Positions 35,744 through 47,824 of a stretch of DNA of 64,000 nt are shown here, one piece after another; position 1 is the stretch's first letter, and each line of letters opens with the position of its first letter. Made by a program: the position numbers and the translations under genes. Source of the stretch: Alnus glutinosa (Eukaryota; Streptophyta; Magnoliopsida; Fagales; Betulaceae). The stretch lies in assembly GCF_958979055.1 (NCBI RefSeq), contig NC_084896.1, positions 25,174,501 to 25,238,500 of the forward strand, read 5' to 3'. The notes under the pieces are model-generated. The model was given only the letters and a program-made list of their open reading frames with translations. It was not told the origin of the DNA and ran no database searches.

Positions 35744-36249
35744 TAAAACAAGGGAAAGTATTAGCAAAAAATCACAACTGTACAAAGACTCAATTTTTGC
35801 AAACCTAAATCCCTCCAGCCACTTGAATATCAAAAACATATTATAAAGCCGAATATGGTTAGTTCTTAATTGTATTTACCTGCCAGTTTTAGTCTGAAGC
35901 GGCCACGCGGCGGCGGCGTAACCCTGAGAAAGCACCTTCTGCAATTGAACCCTATCACCCAACAAAAACCAAAATCAAAACCACCCCATTGAAACATATC
36001 AAAAAGTGTCTTAAAAAACACACAAAATATATACTTTCCACTGCCGATAAAGACGTCGGATGCAAGGTATTGCTGTTCCAAACGACAACACAGACCTTCT
36101 ATCTACACGGCGTCCTTCAACTTGTTGCACCCAATAACTGCACCAAACCCAAAACCAAAAACCAAACCGAAAAGAACGAAGAAGGCAGAGGAAGAAGCCA
36201 TAGAAGCACAAATTCTCGAGATCACACAGGAAAAAAAATAAAATTAGAC

Positions 36250-37999
36250 CATGCGTGTGCCACGCGAATCTTCTCTCCTAATTTTATCGGATTTGGTTGA
36301 ATAATGATGAAAAAAAAAACACCCACTACACACTTCCGCAAGATGTTTAGCGAGTGTTTTTCCGTCACTCTCCGTTCTGCTTTGCATTATAAACTCATCT
36401 TCACAGTTCCGACTGACCGATGTGGGAGGCGTTAGCTCCCACCTAAAGCGAATCTTAAAATTGGGCCGGTGCACGTCCTAAATCAGTCCTGGCCCAGTAT
36501 CCTATCTATCATATCCTAGCCGAGATTTGGGCCTCTATAGCTTCATTAAAATTACTCTTGACCCATAACTTAGCCCATCATGGTTTCCAACTTTCCCCAC
36601 CCTCGACCCAAAAAATTACAGGGTAAACTAAATGTAATGTATATACACGTCTATGAGGAGGAGAACTGAGAAGTCGTGCTAATCCCGTGTTTGGTTTGGA
36701 TACATGTTAATGTTAAAAGTTGGGCTTGTTTTTTGAATCATGTTATTGTTAATGAAACAATGCTACAATTTCTTTCATTAGTACCCTCGTTTAAATTACC
36801 CACTTTTGAATTGTGTTTGGCATTATGATCGTGACAACGTATTTTCATTTATTAGGAATGAGAACGTATGATTACGCTGATGACCATGATTGAAGTTGGT
36901 GTATATATGATCGTGATGGTTGTTTATGATCCGCCTATACTTTGTGTATATCAGGTTTTTGTTTTGATTGTGTACATATCAGTATGATTATGAAGTTTGT
37001 TAGTCCCGTCTATCAGGTTTTATAAAAATAATAATAAGAAAAAAGCTACACTTATACTCCATCTTTCATTACTTTTGCAATTAAGAACTCAAACTTTAAA
37101 ACATGTCAATTTAAAGTATTCATCTTTCAATTTTTTTCAATTTCGACCCTCTGTTAAATTCAGTCAAAGTTATCAAAATACTTCTTTTTTTAAGGAAAAA
37201 ATAAAAAGAACAAAAAATTGCAAGAATTTAAGTATTAGTAAGAATTTAACAGAATTTACAAAAATACCCGTACTTGAATCTTTGAAATTTTTATAATTTT
37301 TTTTTAAAAAAAAAAAAATACAAAAACAAAAAAACACAAGGGTATTTTGAGAATTTTGATAAGATTTAACAGAAAATCCAGAAACTTAAATTCAACTATG
37401 AATCTACAAATCAACCATGAATCTAAATATCAATTGAGCATTGAAAAAATTATATCCAACTATAAAACCGGGATTTTCAAAGCTTGGATTCAATGGTGTT
37501 CAACTAGCTTTGTATTGGGCACAAGTGACATACTTACCAAACCACCCACAACGTTGAAGTGTTATAATAAGAATCAGCGGCTTCGAAATCAATCAAATCT
37601 AAAGCAATTTTCTAGCTTTGAAGGACAACAATCAACAGGTGCCTTAAAAAAGTGAAAAATTACCACCCAATTGAAAAGGGGCAGACACTTTTTGAGTTTT
37701 TGAAATATATATTGGCGGAAGACATGTGAGAAGGGGAAAAATGGATACATTCAGCATATCTATTTGGTCAATATTCTGGAGAAGAAAATATACACTTAGC
37801 TGCCCTGACTTCACTTGGTTCCAACTTGATTTTGCAGTGGTAAGATGCCCAGAAGCCAGAAAGAAAGCTACGAAACTTGTTTAACGATCATTGCATTCAT
37901 CAAAGCCTTTTCTCGCGTTGATGCAGTCCCTGAACTAGTAGTCCCCAAACCTCATTTCATTATATATGCTAACCTGAACTGTTAGTTAGCCTCGGTGAA
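36250..37999. other. Intergenic, 3' of the UNC-50 family gene
   Basis: AT-rich with an A/T block near 37290-37330. ORFs at 36997-37655 are Asn/Lys/Ser-rich, overlap repeat-like text and match no family I know. The UNC-50 gene's 3' UTR should occupy the high-coordinate end. Confidence 0.4.
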
Positions 38000-40620
38000 T
38001 CATAACCTTTGGCTAAAATACATGTTCATAAAATATCTTGAAGGATTGAAGCCGCTCAAAATCACTGCAGAGTCAGAAATTGAATTCAGCTTCAACAGGA
38101 TCCAAAGCAAAAACACAATCAGGAGTCATATTCAAACACTTACAAATAGGAGAAAGGACAATGACAGCGCCAATAGGGTATAGAAAGAATGTGGTCCTCT
38201 CCAGAAAGGGCAATACTGCATAAGGACACCATATATCATCATCAGTTCATGAAAACAATCTACACTAGTCTTATTTGAAACTGAAAGTCATATTCGGGCA
38301 AGTTAATGAAACATGTTTCAGCTACAAATAGTTCAAATAAACTGATTTTGCTTACAGAATGAAAGAACCAACCCACTAGAATTCCTCAGCACCAATTTTG
38401 GAACCAAGTTCATTTCACTTTAACGGTTGTTTAAATTTAGTCAAGTATGCCATGGATCCAAAATTGGTTTATAAGTCACCCCAGAAAATAAACGTCAAAT
38501 ATCCATTGAAAAAGGAACGCCGGCATTTTGGAACTATAAGCATAAAAAATGCAACACTTGACATCTTCACCACATAAATACATTTTTCATGCAACAAAAT
38601 TATCATTTCACTTTCTAAAAACTGATCTAATTTGAAGATCCAAGTCAGAAAGCCACAAGGTTGTTATTTGTAGCCATGGCCAATAAATGAGCTAAGAATT
38701 AAAAGCCAGGACAATTTGTTCATAGTGATGAGACCCAATTATCTGGATCAAGACATACCGAATTTACCACCCTCCCCCTTCATCCACGAGAAGATAAAAA
38801 TAAAAAAAAATAAAAAAGGTTAAAAGCAAAATAGTAAGAACAGAACATTTAGCTTACCATCATAACCTAAAAAGTTCAGATAATGGTAGTAAGAAGCAGC
38901 CACCATGAAGAGCAAGTTTGATAGCAATACAGGAATGAAACCATGGGCTACCAAAAGGGGTGACATAAAATATTGTATCACTGCCACAAAAACAAACACA
39001 TCAATTAGTTGCATTAATTGAGGTTGAATCTAAAAAAACAAAAAACAAAAAAATGCATAGGAAAGGAGCAGTTACCATAAAGCATAACAAACATAGGAAA
39101 GAAAGAGTTGCAGTGAACGTCAAACGCGTACAGCCTTCAGCCAAAGAAGTTAGGGCCATGCAATTATTAGATTGTAAAATGCATAATTAAAGAAAAATAA
39201 ACCAAATTTAGACATTAAAACAAACATTTAAATTTAGAAGAGTGATATTGGAAAATCGATTACTATAACATTAGCAAAATACAAACGATGAACACGTGAA
39301 TTTATACAGCTTTGTGATTTATGTTCGAGATAAAATTTGGCTGAGCTGTAATTAGAATTAAACTAGTAAAGAAGTGGGAAGTTTCGAGACTTGCCATTCA
39401 ACTCGTTGCTCAACCACATGACTGTTGGAGGGAGCCTCTGGCCGAAGGTAAGAATTAGTCAGGAACCTGTATGGACATTGAGGAACGCAACTTGTAATTA
39501 AACCATTGTACTGCTAATATACTGTATAACATCAGTTCTATCTATAAGGTGAAAGAGTATGTTGGTATACAACACACATCACTATAGCATGATTAAGACA
39601 CTAGACTAGAAGCATGACAACAAAGACATCATTTTAAAATATCCCAACCACGCCCATTTTATTCCATTGTGATAAAATTACACGGGACATTATTTTAAAG
39701 GTCCGATAACAACGTTACCACTACTGAAAAAATAATATATCAATAAGAGGGCAACTACGGGTATAATTTATTTTTTTTTGACAAGTAACTAAGGTTATAA
39801 TTTTAAATAGAATAAAATGGTGGAAAGAAATACATATGTACAACGCCAATTAATTAGTAAGGATCCAATGAGCTGACAGCAATTTAAGTCACGGCGTTGA
39901 GTTAAGTTAATATTATCTGAAAGGTGAAATATTGGGGGAAAAAAAGTCTTTAGTTCTTGTTTTTTTCACCCATGTAGAACACTGCAACAATTGCAGGGAA
40001 TATCAGCACAATAGTTGGTCCAGCCATGCAGCAATTTACAGTCCAGATATGCACCTTCTGTGAGTGAACAATGCAAATGGCAAGTGACCTCAAATTCCAT
40101 AATTAATTTAGATAGTAAGCTCATATAAAACAAAAATATCATTCTTGTGAAAATAGAGATGAATGTTGACAATATCACGACAGAGACTACTCTTAGCAAA
40201 TTCGGGCCACTACCATGGTGCTTTAGAAAGTATAAAGCCTAGAAAGCTCGGACAGGGTACGCAGCTCCACAGATGTTGGCATCGAAGTAAAATATGCACA
40301 ACAATAAGACAACAAGAGTAATTTCACTTATTAATGGAGGAAGTGGCTCTTACCAACAGCATGTAGCTAGAACTACTCCAGTTACTAAAAAATGGAAAAG
40401 CAATACTGAGATAACTACATAAACAGCATGTGCAGCACTATGGTCATACCTGAAATAAAAGATAACAATATGAGGATCAATACAGGGTAAAAAACTCATA
40501 ATGCAGGAATTTTCTTTTTTCCTAAGCATAATGCAGAAATTGTTGAACAATCTAAAAATAATATATAAGACATAAATTGATTAGATTAGACATCTTTGAG
40601 GTGAGAAATTACTTAACTGG

Positions 40621-40658
<38 letters not shown>

Positions 40659-43600
40659 ACATTTCATGTGCCATACTCTTCAAGCATATCAATATTAAAT
40701 TCTGGTCACAAATTTGACTTGGTTTCTTCTTTTTCACATGAGGAGTAATATGGTATTTCTTACGTTTGCTAGATTGAGCTGTAGTAATGGCCCATATTTT
40801 GAGTCTATTTGTGCTATCAGATCTTTACCTTTGGTCTTTAGGAGTTTAATGCTTCCTTTATCAGTAAACTATTATAAAACCTGTAGTTTTTAAATATAAA
40901 TTCCTATTAAGTGTCAGCTACTACATGATTAGTCCAATTGATCTATCAATTTTTTGGAGATCAGTGCAGGGAATTTTTCAGCAGTTCTCAAAATCCTTTG
41001 CGGGTGTGATTGCTTACAATCGCCTTTGGTCTTTAGTAGTTTCATGCTTCCTTTATCAGTAAACTTTTATAAAACCAGTAGTTTTTAAATAAAAATTCCT
41101 ATTAATTAAGTGTCAGCTACTACATGATTAGTCCAATTGATCTATCAATTTTTCAGAGATCAGTGCAGGGAATTTTTCAGCAGCTCTCAAACTCCTTTGC
41201 GGGTGTGATTGCCTTCATTCTCAAGTGTGACTGCTTACGATCATTCAGGTTTCTATCTACTTCTTTCTCCTCCTGCCACCTCTCCAATTCATAGATAACC
41301 ATTAACCACAATCTCCCACCTATAATGGATCAAACCCTAGGCATCCTCATTAAAGAAGAGAAAAACAAACATAACTACAAAGGCCAGTGGTTGCTTTCTC
41401 TTTCTTCCTAAAATCGGTAAAACAAGAACTTTCAGGTGTGTTTGGTTAGAATAATATTCTACTTTTTTCAAAAATATATTATATTTTATTTAACTTTTTC
41501 AAATTTTATCTCGCAAAGTCAAACCTCGTAATTTGCACAGTGAATTCAAATAATATTCGGATTCAAAACCCAAACGGACCAAAAGTGTGTGTTCGCAGCT
41601 AAGTAGACCTCTAAACATCAGATCAAGCTTACTAAAATGCTTTAATTTCATTACAAAACCCTTTTCTACCAAATACTTGACTCTCCTTAGTCCATTCTAA
41701 ATCAAACTCTTGAATCTACAGAACTTTGCATCCGGTTGTAATATGAGCATTTGATCTATATTTGATGATGCCCTCAGCTAAGTAGTTGACTAACTCAAGG
41801 TTTTTCACATTGGTTTTAAAAATGGTATAACTGTCACTATTTAATGGCATTAAAGCACTATCCATCAAGAGCAAGCATCTTAGAAACTTACGCAGCACAA
41901 TAAGCCAAAGTTGCAACTGTCAAAAGAAGGCTGCAGATCACAATAAAAGCGGGATCATCACGTGCCCATTGATTCTTAGTTTCTGAAACCAAAAAACAAG
42001 TAAAACTTTTAACTTGCATCTAACATTAGCAGCAAATTTCACAATACTACAAGTTTAATGAGTCCTCACATAGGCACTACAATTAAGAAAGTCCACAATG
42101 CCAATCCACATAAGTTCATTCCTCATTGTTTGAAGTATATGTTTAGATAACATAAGTAGTCCTACCCATCTAAGAGTCATTCCAATGACTTGAAGCAACT
42201 TTTGAAAACCAAATACAGAAAGCAATGCAACACACATAATTTAGTAAAACTTTACTTATCAAAATAACAATTTAGTAAAACTTCAAAAACAAATATTATT
42301 AAAACGAAAACATAGATTATTAAACCAAGTATCTGATATTCCCCAATTTTTGTCATAAAATCAACTAATAGTAGTTCTCTGATCATTAACTTGAGTCACT
42401 ATGAGCATAATTTACCACCCCACCTTTACTTATCAAAAAAATAAATTTTCAATATAAGTACCAATGTTCCTTATATTGAAAATTTATAGGCATCACTATC
42501 ACAATAAATTATGTCTTAGCTGATTTTATTTCCTTCCAATGTATGACAGTTTAAAAGTAAACCAATGTTCCTACAACTGTGCTGATAGCTACATCATTTA
42601 ACAACCATGGCAAACCGTTAGTGCAATTAAAAGTGTTAGTCAGAAAACAACAGCTTTTGTCTGCTATCACTATGCCAACTGTACAATTTATGACAGTGCA
42701 CAGTGATAATTACAGTTTGGCAAAGATAATGTTCCAATAATCACACGTATAGTCAAATAAAAATTAGATGAATACAATAGCCACATTTTACAATTAAATT
42801 TTAACACCAGACATAGATTCAATAGCACCAACCAGATGACATAAGGAAATGATCATTCAATGGGAAGTGGACTTACGCTTGTGATACTTAGTGTGCTGAT
42901 AGCTACATCCATTGTAATGATCCACATGCACAATACAGAATTACGATAATAAGGAATTTTCCAAATAATAAACACAATGCAACTCATCTCTTGTATAAAA
43001 AGTATGGGAAAAAAAAAAAAAAACTCTTCTTACATAGAATGGATAACTACTGTGGATAATACTAATCATAATATAAGTAGAAAGAAAAAAAAATGATAAT
43101 GATCATGATAAGGACGAAGATCAAAAGGGTGGACACTTACACAACTTTTGGCGAGGTGCATAGGTGAAGCATTTGCCAAAAGGAATATTCAACATCCATT
43201 TGTTGCCACTACAATGAACCAACCAAAAGCAACAGGAAATTCATGAGAAAAATCGAACGTACTTAATTAAAATATGAATGATCAAATTCAACTAGCGAAT
43301 GAGTTCAGTCATGTTGTCAAAGGCTTAAAAGGACTGCTTCCATGACCAACAGTCCAACGTTTTCAAGGAGCAAGGTGAAAAGGTTATGTGCATAGTAAGC
43401 AAACCTATCAACAGATGGACACAAATATGCTTGTCATCACAATGGATAAAAGTATTCAATGTATCCTATTGGTTAACAGTTGGAATTTCCATCACATATC
43501 CTAGTGGTTAATAGTTTTAGCCATTTAAAAATTCCAACTGTGTGGCCTATGTATCACTTTAAAAGATTACAGTGCTCTGATCATGTGTGGTTTCCTAGGG

Positions 43601-45762
43601 CCTTTGAAACTGCTCTGATCAGCTGTGTGACACGTCACCCTAAGATCTACATGAGCATGCAGAATCTGAACTCTCTCATCCTCAGATCTATGAATTTTCG
43701 GCAAATTTGTGCTCTCAGAGTCAATTTCCATTCAAAAAGCATATAAAAAAATAAATGAATGAACTCACGAGTAATACTTTACCACTACAAAAGGAACTTC
43801 TAGTGTAGCAATGACCAAGCATGGCGCATAGTAAATGCAGAGAACAAGACAGTTTATAAATCATCATTCATATGAGTATATGTCAATTCACACAATGTTA
43901 TATATTAATAATCAATTGTTATCTTCTATTCTGTACAGTCTTCAAGTCTTTTGGACTGGGATTTTCATACTCCCAAAGCAGATAATCAAGGAAATAAACC
44001 AGAAATTTAATAGATTTATGTGGAATGGAAAGGATAGTACTTCTGCAAAGGCCAAAGTTGCATGGAGTGAGGTTTGTTATCCGAAGAAAGAGGGTGGGTT
44101 AGGTCTGAAGAATTTGGAAGTATGGAACATATTCTCCATGTCGAGGCATGTTTGGACGCTTTTTGCTTGTGCAGGATCTATTTGGGTTGCTTGGATTCAA
44201 GCTTATATGCTAAAAGGGAGGAGTTTTTGGAGTGTAAGCATTCCCCAAAGTTGCTCTTGGTGTTGGAGAAAGATTCTTAAACTTAGGGGTATTGCTAAGA
44301 ATTTTATTAAATTTGAAGTACGTGATGGAAAGATGATTCATCTTTGGCAGGATACCTGGCATCCTCTTGGAGTGCTGTATGAGAGGTTTGGCTCTCGTGT
44401 TATCTATGATGCTCATAGTCGGTTGGATTCTAGACTTGATACTGTTTTCAGTAATGGCATTTGGTGTTGGAACCCTGCTCTGTCAAAGGAGCTTGTTGAT
44501 ATACAAAGTCGACTTCCTGAAGTTCAGCTTGGTTCTGTTGATAAGCCGGTATGGACTATTGCTCGTAAGGGTTCCTATGAAAGTGCTGATACTTGGGATT
44601 TTTTTAGGGATAAGAAATTTGAGGTTGATTGGTGGCATGTTGTTTGGTTCCCTTTTGCAATTCCGAAACATTCTTTTATCATTTGGCTGACTGTACAGAA
44701 TAGATTAACTACGGGTGATCGGCTGTTGGCTTGGGGTTTTCAAGGTGATACACAATGTGTGTTCTGCAGGAATGGTGTTGAAAGCCATGATCATATTTTT
44801 TTCATGTGTAGCTTTAGTGCTCGTATATGGAAAAATTGTATGCAAAGGTGTAATGATTTGGCTCCTTCTCTTGGTTGGCAGAGGGTGTTGAATGATGGTT
44901 GTAGAACTTGGAAGAAGAAAACGATGGCGGGAGTTCTTTGTCGTTTGCTATTGAGCACTGTTGTCTATAATATTTGGAGAGCCAAGAATGCTATTAAGTA
45001 TCAAAATGCTCCCAAAACTGAAGAGCAGATATTTTGGGAAGTTAGATCAAGAATTCTGGAAGAGGAAAGTTTAAGAAGAATAGAGAGAATGTTAAGCTTT
45101 GTCATCGCTGGAATGTAGATGTTTCTATTCTTGAATAGTCCTAGTTAGTGAGACTTTGGTTGTTTTGGTTCTGCAGCAGTTTTTTCTGCTTTGTTTGTTG
45201 TTCTGTTTTGTTTCTTGTTGGTTTATTGTTTGTAACTCTGGTTCTTAGTTGTTAATAATATTGATCACTTATTCATCGAAAAAAAAAATGTTATTAATAC
45301 AATTGCATTAGCAGAGAGCATTAACAAGAAATGATCTTCCTTTCTTTCTCGGATTTTCCTTCTGAGTCAAAGAAGTTGTATACAGAAAACGAAATGGATA
45401 ACAAATTTACATGAATTGCTTAGTAGTGAATGAATTGCTTGATCAGAACTGACAACTAGCACAGAATTTGAGCAGATATAAGCTAATCATCTAAATTCAC
45501 GGAAAAGTAGATACTGATAGTCGGAGCATGTGCTACTCCTGGATCAAGTTCATGACCATGAAATGCTCCTATCAAATTCGTGCAAAATTGGAGATTCGAT
45601 TGGCACAGCGATCAGATCCGCTTAGAGAAAGAAAAATTTCAAAGAGACAGAGAGAAAGAGAGAGAGGAAAACCTTGACTATCCGGCGTAGGTACGGAAGG
45701 AACATAGGGTTGGCTCGGGAAGCAGAGGACGTTGACCGCCCTTTCGAGACTGTGGGCAACAT
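38000..45762 (-). CDS. UNC-50 family Golgi membrane protein (UNC50/GMH1 homologue)
   Basis: Ten exons, in transcript order: 45673-45762, 43141-43208, 42877-42902, 41892-41982, 40354-40449, 39395-39466, 39076-39134, 38858-38980, 38144-38215 and 38000-38064. They join to 223 residues. The family is conserved from yeast (Gmh1, partner of Arf exchange factors Gea1/Gea2) to animals (UNC-50, receptor trafficking); it sits in the Golgi membrane. Conserved stretches include LPYLRRIVKWQQMD, FWQMLHLCTSPKVVYQHT and the ending SGFNPSRYFMNMYF. Several hydrophobic spans (for example VICSLLLTVATLAYCA and VLLSNLLFMVAASYYHY) make it a multi-pass protein. Intron 6 begins with GC rather than GT (TG|GCAAGT). Intron 1 (about 2.5 kb) holds a truncated LINE in the opposite orientation; intron 4 holds a 195-bp tandem duplication. 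A (GA)n tract lies in the 5' leader (minus strand, about 45810-45830). Phase is preserved throughout. Confidence 0.93.
40621..40656. repeat. 36-base A tract in UNC-50 intron 4
   Basis: A long A homopolymer on the plus strand, between exons 5 and 4. No retroposon body or target duplication was recognised next to it. Confidence 0.8.
40828..41215. repeat. 195-bp tandem duplication in UNC-50 intron 4
   Basis: Copy 1 is 40828-41022 and copy 2 is 41023 to about 41215. Both run from CCTTTGGTCTTTAG through GTCAGCTACTACATGATTAG to CTTTGCGGGTGTGATTGC with few differences. Purely intronic. Confidence 0.9.
43919..45288 (+). mobile_element. 5'-truncated LINE (non-LTR retrotransposon) in UNC-50 intron 1
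   Basis: About 1.37 kb, inserted antisense to its host. The open frame (stop at 45118) encodes only the end of the reverse-transcriptase ORF. It starts at LSSILYSLQVFW, passes through the downstream ILPKQIIKEINQKFNRFMWNG region and ends with a zf-RVT zinc-binding domain (FCRNG...HDHIFFMC). The catalytic YADD-type motif lies upstream of the truncation and is missing. After the stop come about 160 bp of 3' UTR and an A tail at 45279-45288. The flank TGTTATTAATACAATTG at 45289-45305 is matched by 43896-43918, which has six extra bases of AT-rich sequence. The frame is still open, so the insertion is fairly young. Confidence 0.85.
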
Positions 45763-47824
45763 CTCCTTCGGACTTTGCAACTTCTTCGATCGAAGATCTC
45801 TGAGATTTCCACAGCTCTCTCTCTCTCTCTCTCTTGCGTTCAGATAGAAGGAAGCGTAAAAACGACGACGATTTATGCGTAAGTTGGGCCGAGTTTTAGT
45901 TATGCAGTAGTTGGATTCTTGGTGGGCTAACGCTATTGGTACAGTAATTTATAAATAGCGAGACTTTCTTCCAAAAATAAATAAATAAATAAAAAAGCGA
46001 GACCGTTTACAAAGAGGCTGAAGAACAGGATTGTAAATTTGTAAATCAGATTTTGCTTCTCTGAAAGAAAAATGCTACAAAATTATTTTGCATCTCGTTG
46101 ATATTGATACTTAAATTTTTGATGGCTGAGTTAGCTCCAATTATATGCCGACACATGTTAGCAAGTTATAAAATAATTATAAAAGAGTTAAATAGTATAG
46201 AATTACTCTTAATTTATTAAACTAACAAATATTTTCAAAAAGAAAAATGTTATACACCACACTTTTATGATGTTGCACTACCAATTAGGCCGTGGATCAA
46301 CCTTGTTTAAAAAAAAAAAAAAAATTCCAATGGCTAATTGGCAAATATCACATCAGTAAAATGAGATGAAAGTAGTGTATAATATTATTACTCTTTCAAA
46401 TAGAGAAATGCTATATACCATATTTTAATCCCACTTTTCTAATACGGCACTGTCAATCAACCTTTGGATCATTATTTGTTTTAAATAAAATAAATAAATA
46501 AAAAAACAGATTTGACGACTAGTTGAAAGTACCAAATAAAATAATATATCATACTTTTATCTTATTTTTGTTTCATTTTGTTGATGTGATACCTGTCGAT
46601 CAGCTTTTGATTAAAAAAAAAAAAAAAATAGAAAAGGTGATCGACAGTGTTACATTAAAAAGTGAAATATGATTTTTGACAATCTGGTAATTCGTAATAT
46701 ACGATTATACGTCATGGGTCTACAATTTGCCATTGAATGGTTAGAAAGAATCCAAGTCCCCAGTCATGCTTGGCAACCTGGCTTAAGTGATAAACAACGC
46801 ACTATTGAGTTGGATAATCACGAATCTTTTACGTTACTCTCTTTAAAACTCGCCTTTTTGTTAATTCTTTTTGGATAATATTTTTTATTTCATTTTGAAA
46901 AAAATAAATAAAAGTAAAGCACTCTAATGCTAGAGAATATCTTTTCATCCTTCTTTTTATTCTCTATTATTTTATGGAACTTTTAAAATTATCATCCAAA
47001 CTATTAAATTTTTATTCTAATGATATTTTTAAAAGCCAAAAAATTCAAGAAAATAAAAATAAAATAGTCCCTAACATTACTCATTTTTATAAAGTCTTTT
47101 TTAAGTAGCTTTTTCCACACTGTTTTGACTCTTGAGTAGCTTTTTCTTATATTTTTTTTTAAAAGTAACAAAAATGACTGATAAATGGTCTTGCTGTTTT
47201 AATTGCCTTTGCTTTTTTTCATTTCTCCTTGAATAAAAAAAAAAAAAAAAAAAAAACCAATTTTCCTTTTTGTTTTGAAAACACAATACAAAAGCGATAA
47301 TGAAAAAGCTTTAACAAAAAAACCTAATTGTAATTTTAAGTCTATGATCAAAATTTTTGTTAAGAAAAAACAATTCATGATTTAGAAAGGGACAAAAAGG
47401 TCATTGTGCAAAGGCTTCCCCCCCTGGTCAACAAGGTCAGAAAATTATGCAGAATTTAGGTACAACCGTACTGTACGGCTCATTCCGTAACTTAACCCAT
47501 CTCCAACAAAAATCAAACTGAATCGAAAAGCAAAAACATTTAACTAACGATCTAATTTCCATCATTTCTTTCTTCCACGGCAAAACCCAATACAAATCTC
47601 ACTATCACTTTCTAATTTTTGTTTTAATCCTCCTCCTAATTTCTGTACACCAGCCTCAAAATTATTTTCTTTTCGGAAATATCAAAGACAAGTTAAAAAA
47701 GAAAGAAAAAAAAATCAAGAAACAAATTGGTCGTTTGTTTCTGTTTTGTTGCCTATCCCAAACCCAGAATCTTCTTGCTCTGTTTACTGTTTTCTTTTTG
47801 CTTTTTTTCTCTCAGATTCATAAT
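45763..47824. other. Intergenic between the UNC-50 family gene and MYB
   Basis: The 5' leader of the UNC-50 gene (with (CT)n at about 45811-45830) is followed by AT-rich DNA. It has at least two imperfect hairpin MITE-like stretches, near 46240-46385 (ATGTTATACACCACACTTT paired with AAAGTAGTGTATAATATT) and 46404-46675. A tracts occur at 46308-46324, 46613-46628 and 47237-47257. The MYB 3' UTR occupies the end. The 69-codon ORF at 46669 has no family resemblance. Confidence 0.5.

Larger units (their letters stand above)
33296..36211 (-). pseudogene. Unrecognised minus-strand transcription unit, possibly decayed
   Basis: Several pieces look coding but do not join cleanly. Near 36200 an ATG opens a short hydrophobic leader starting MASSSAFFVLFGLVFGFGFG that stops after 32 codons. 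At 35885-35952 a segment flanked by TGATAG and GGTAAAT could be an exon. At 33429-33670 an open frame with protein-like composition (YLYAIDGILNAAEIMNLNNS within it) runs into a stop. The adjacent frame (33296-33508) continues with a membrane-like VLVPLVADVCFLVITSVILC and ends ERGYPQP. One extra base near 33470-33480, by a run of five G, would explain the switch. Apparent introns at 33390-33415 and 33685-33730 are only 26 and 46 bp, too short for plants. Nested MITEs fill 34442-35743. I do not recognise the family; a pseudogene, a non-coding RNA or a real gene with a sequence error are all possible. Confidence 0.3.

Noticed and set aside
43835-43918. First 28 codons of the 427-codon frame in UNC-50 intron 1
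   Set aside because: The LINE starts at about 43919; these codons are host intron joined by chance to the LINE frame.
46669-46878. 69-codon plus-strand frame
   Set aside because: No recognisable domain, and it begins at the edge of an AT-rich hairpin repeat.
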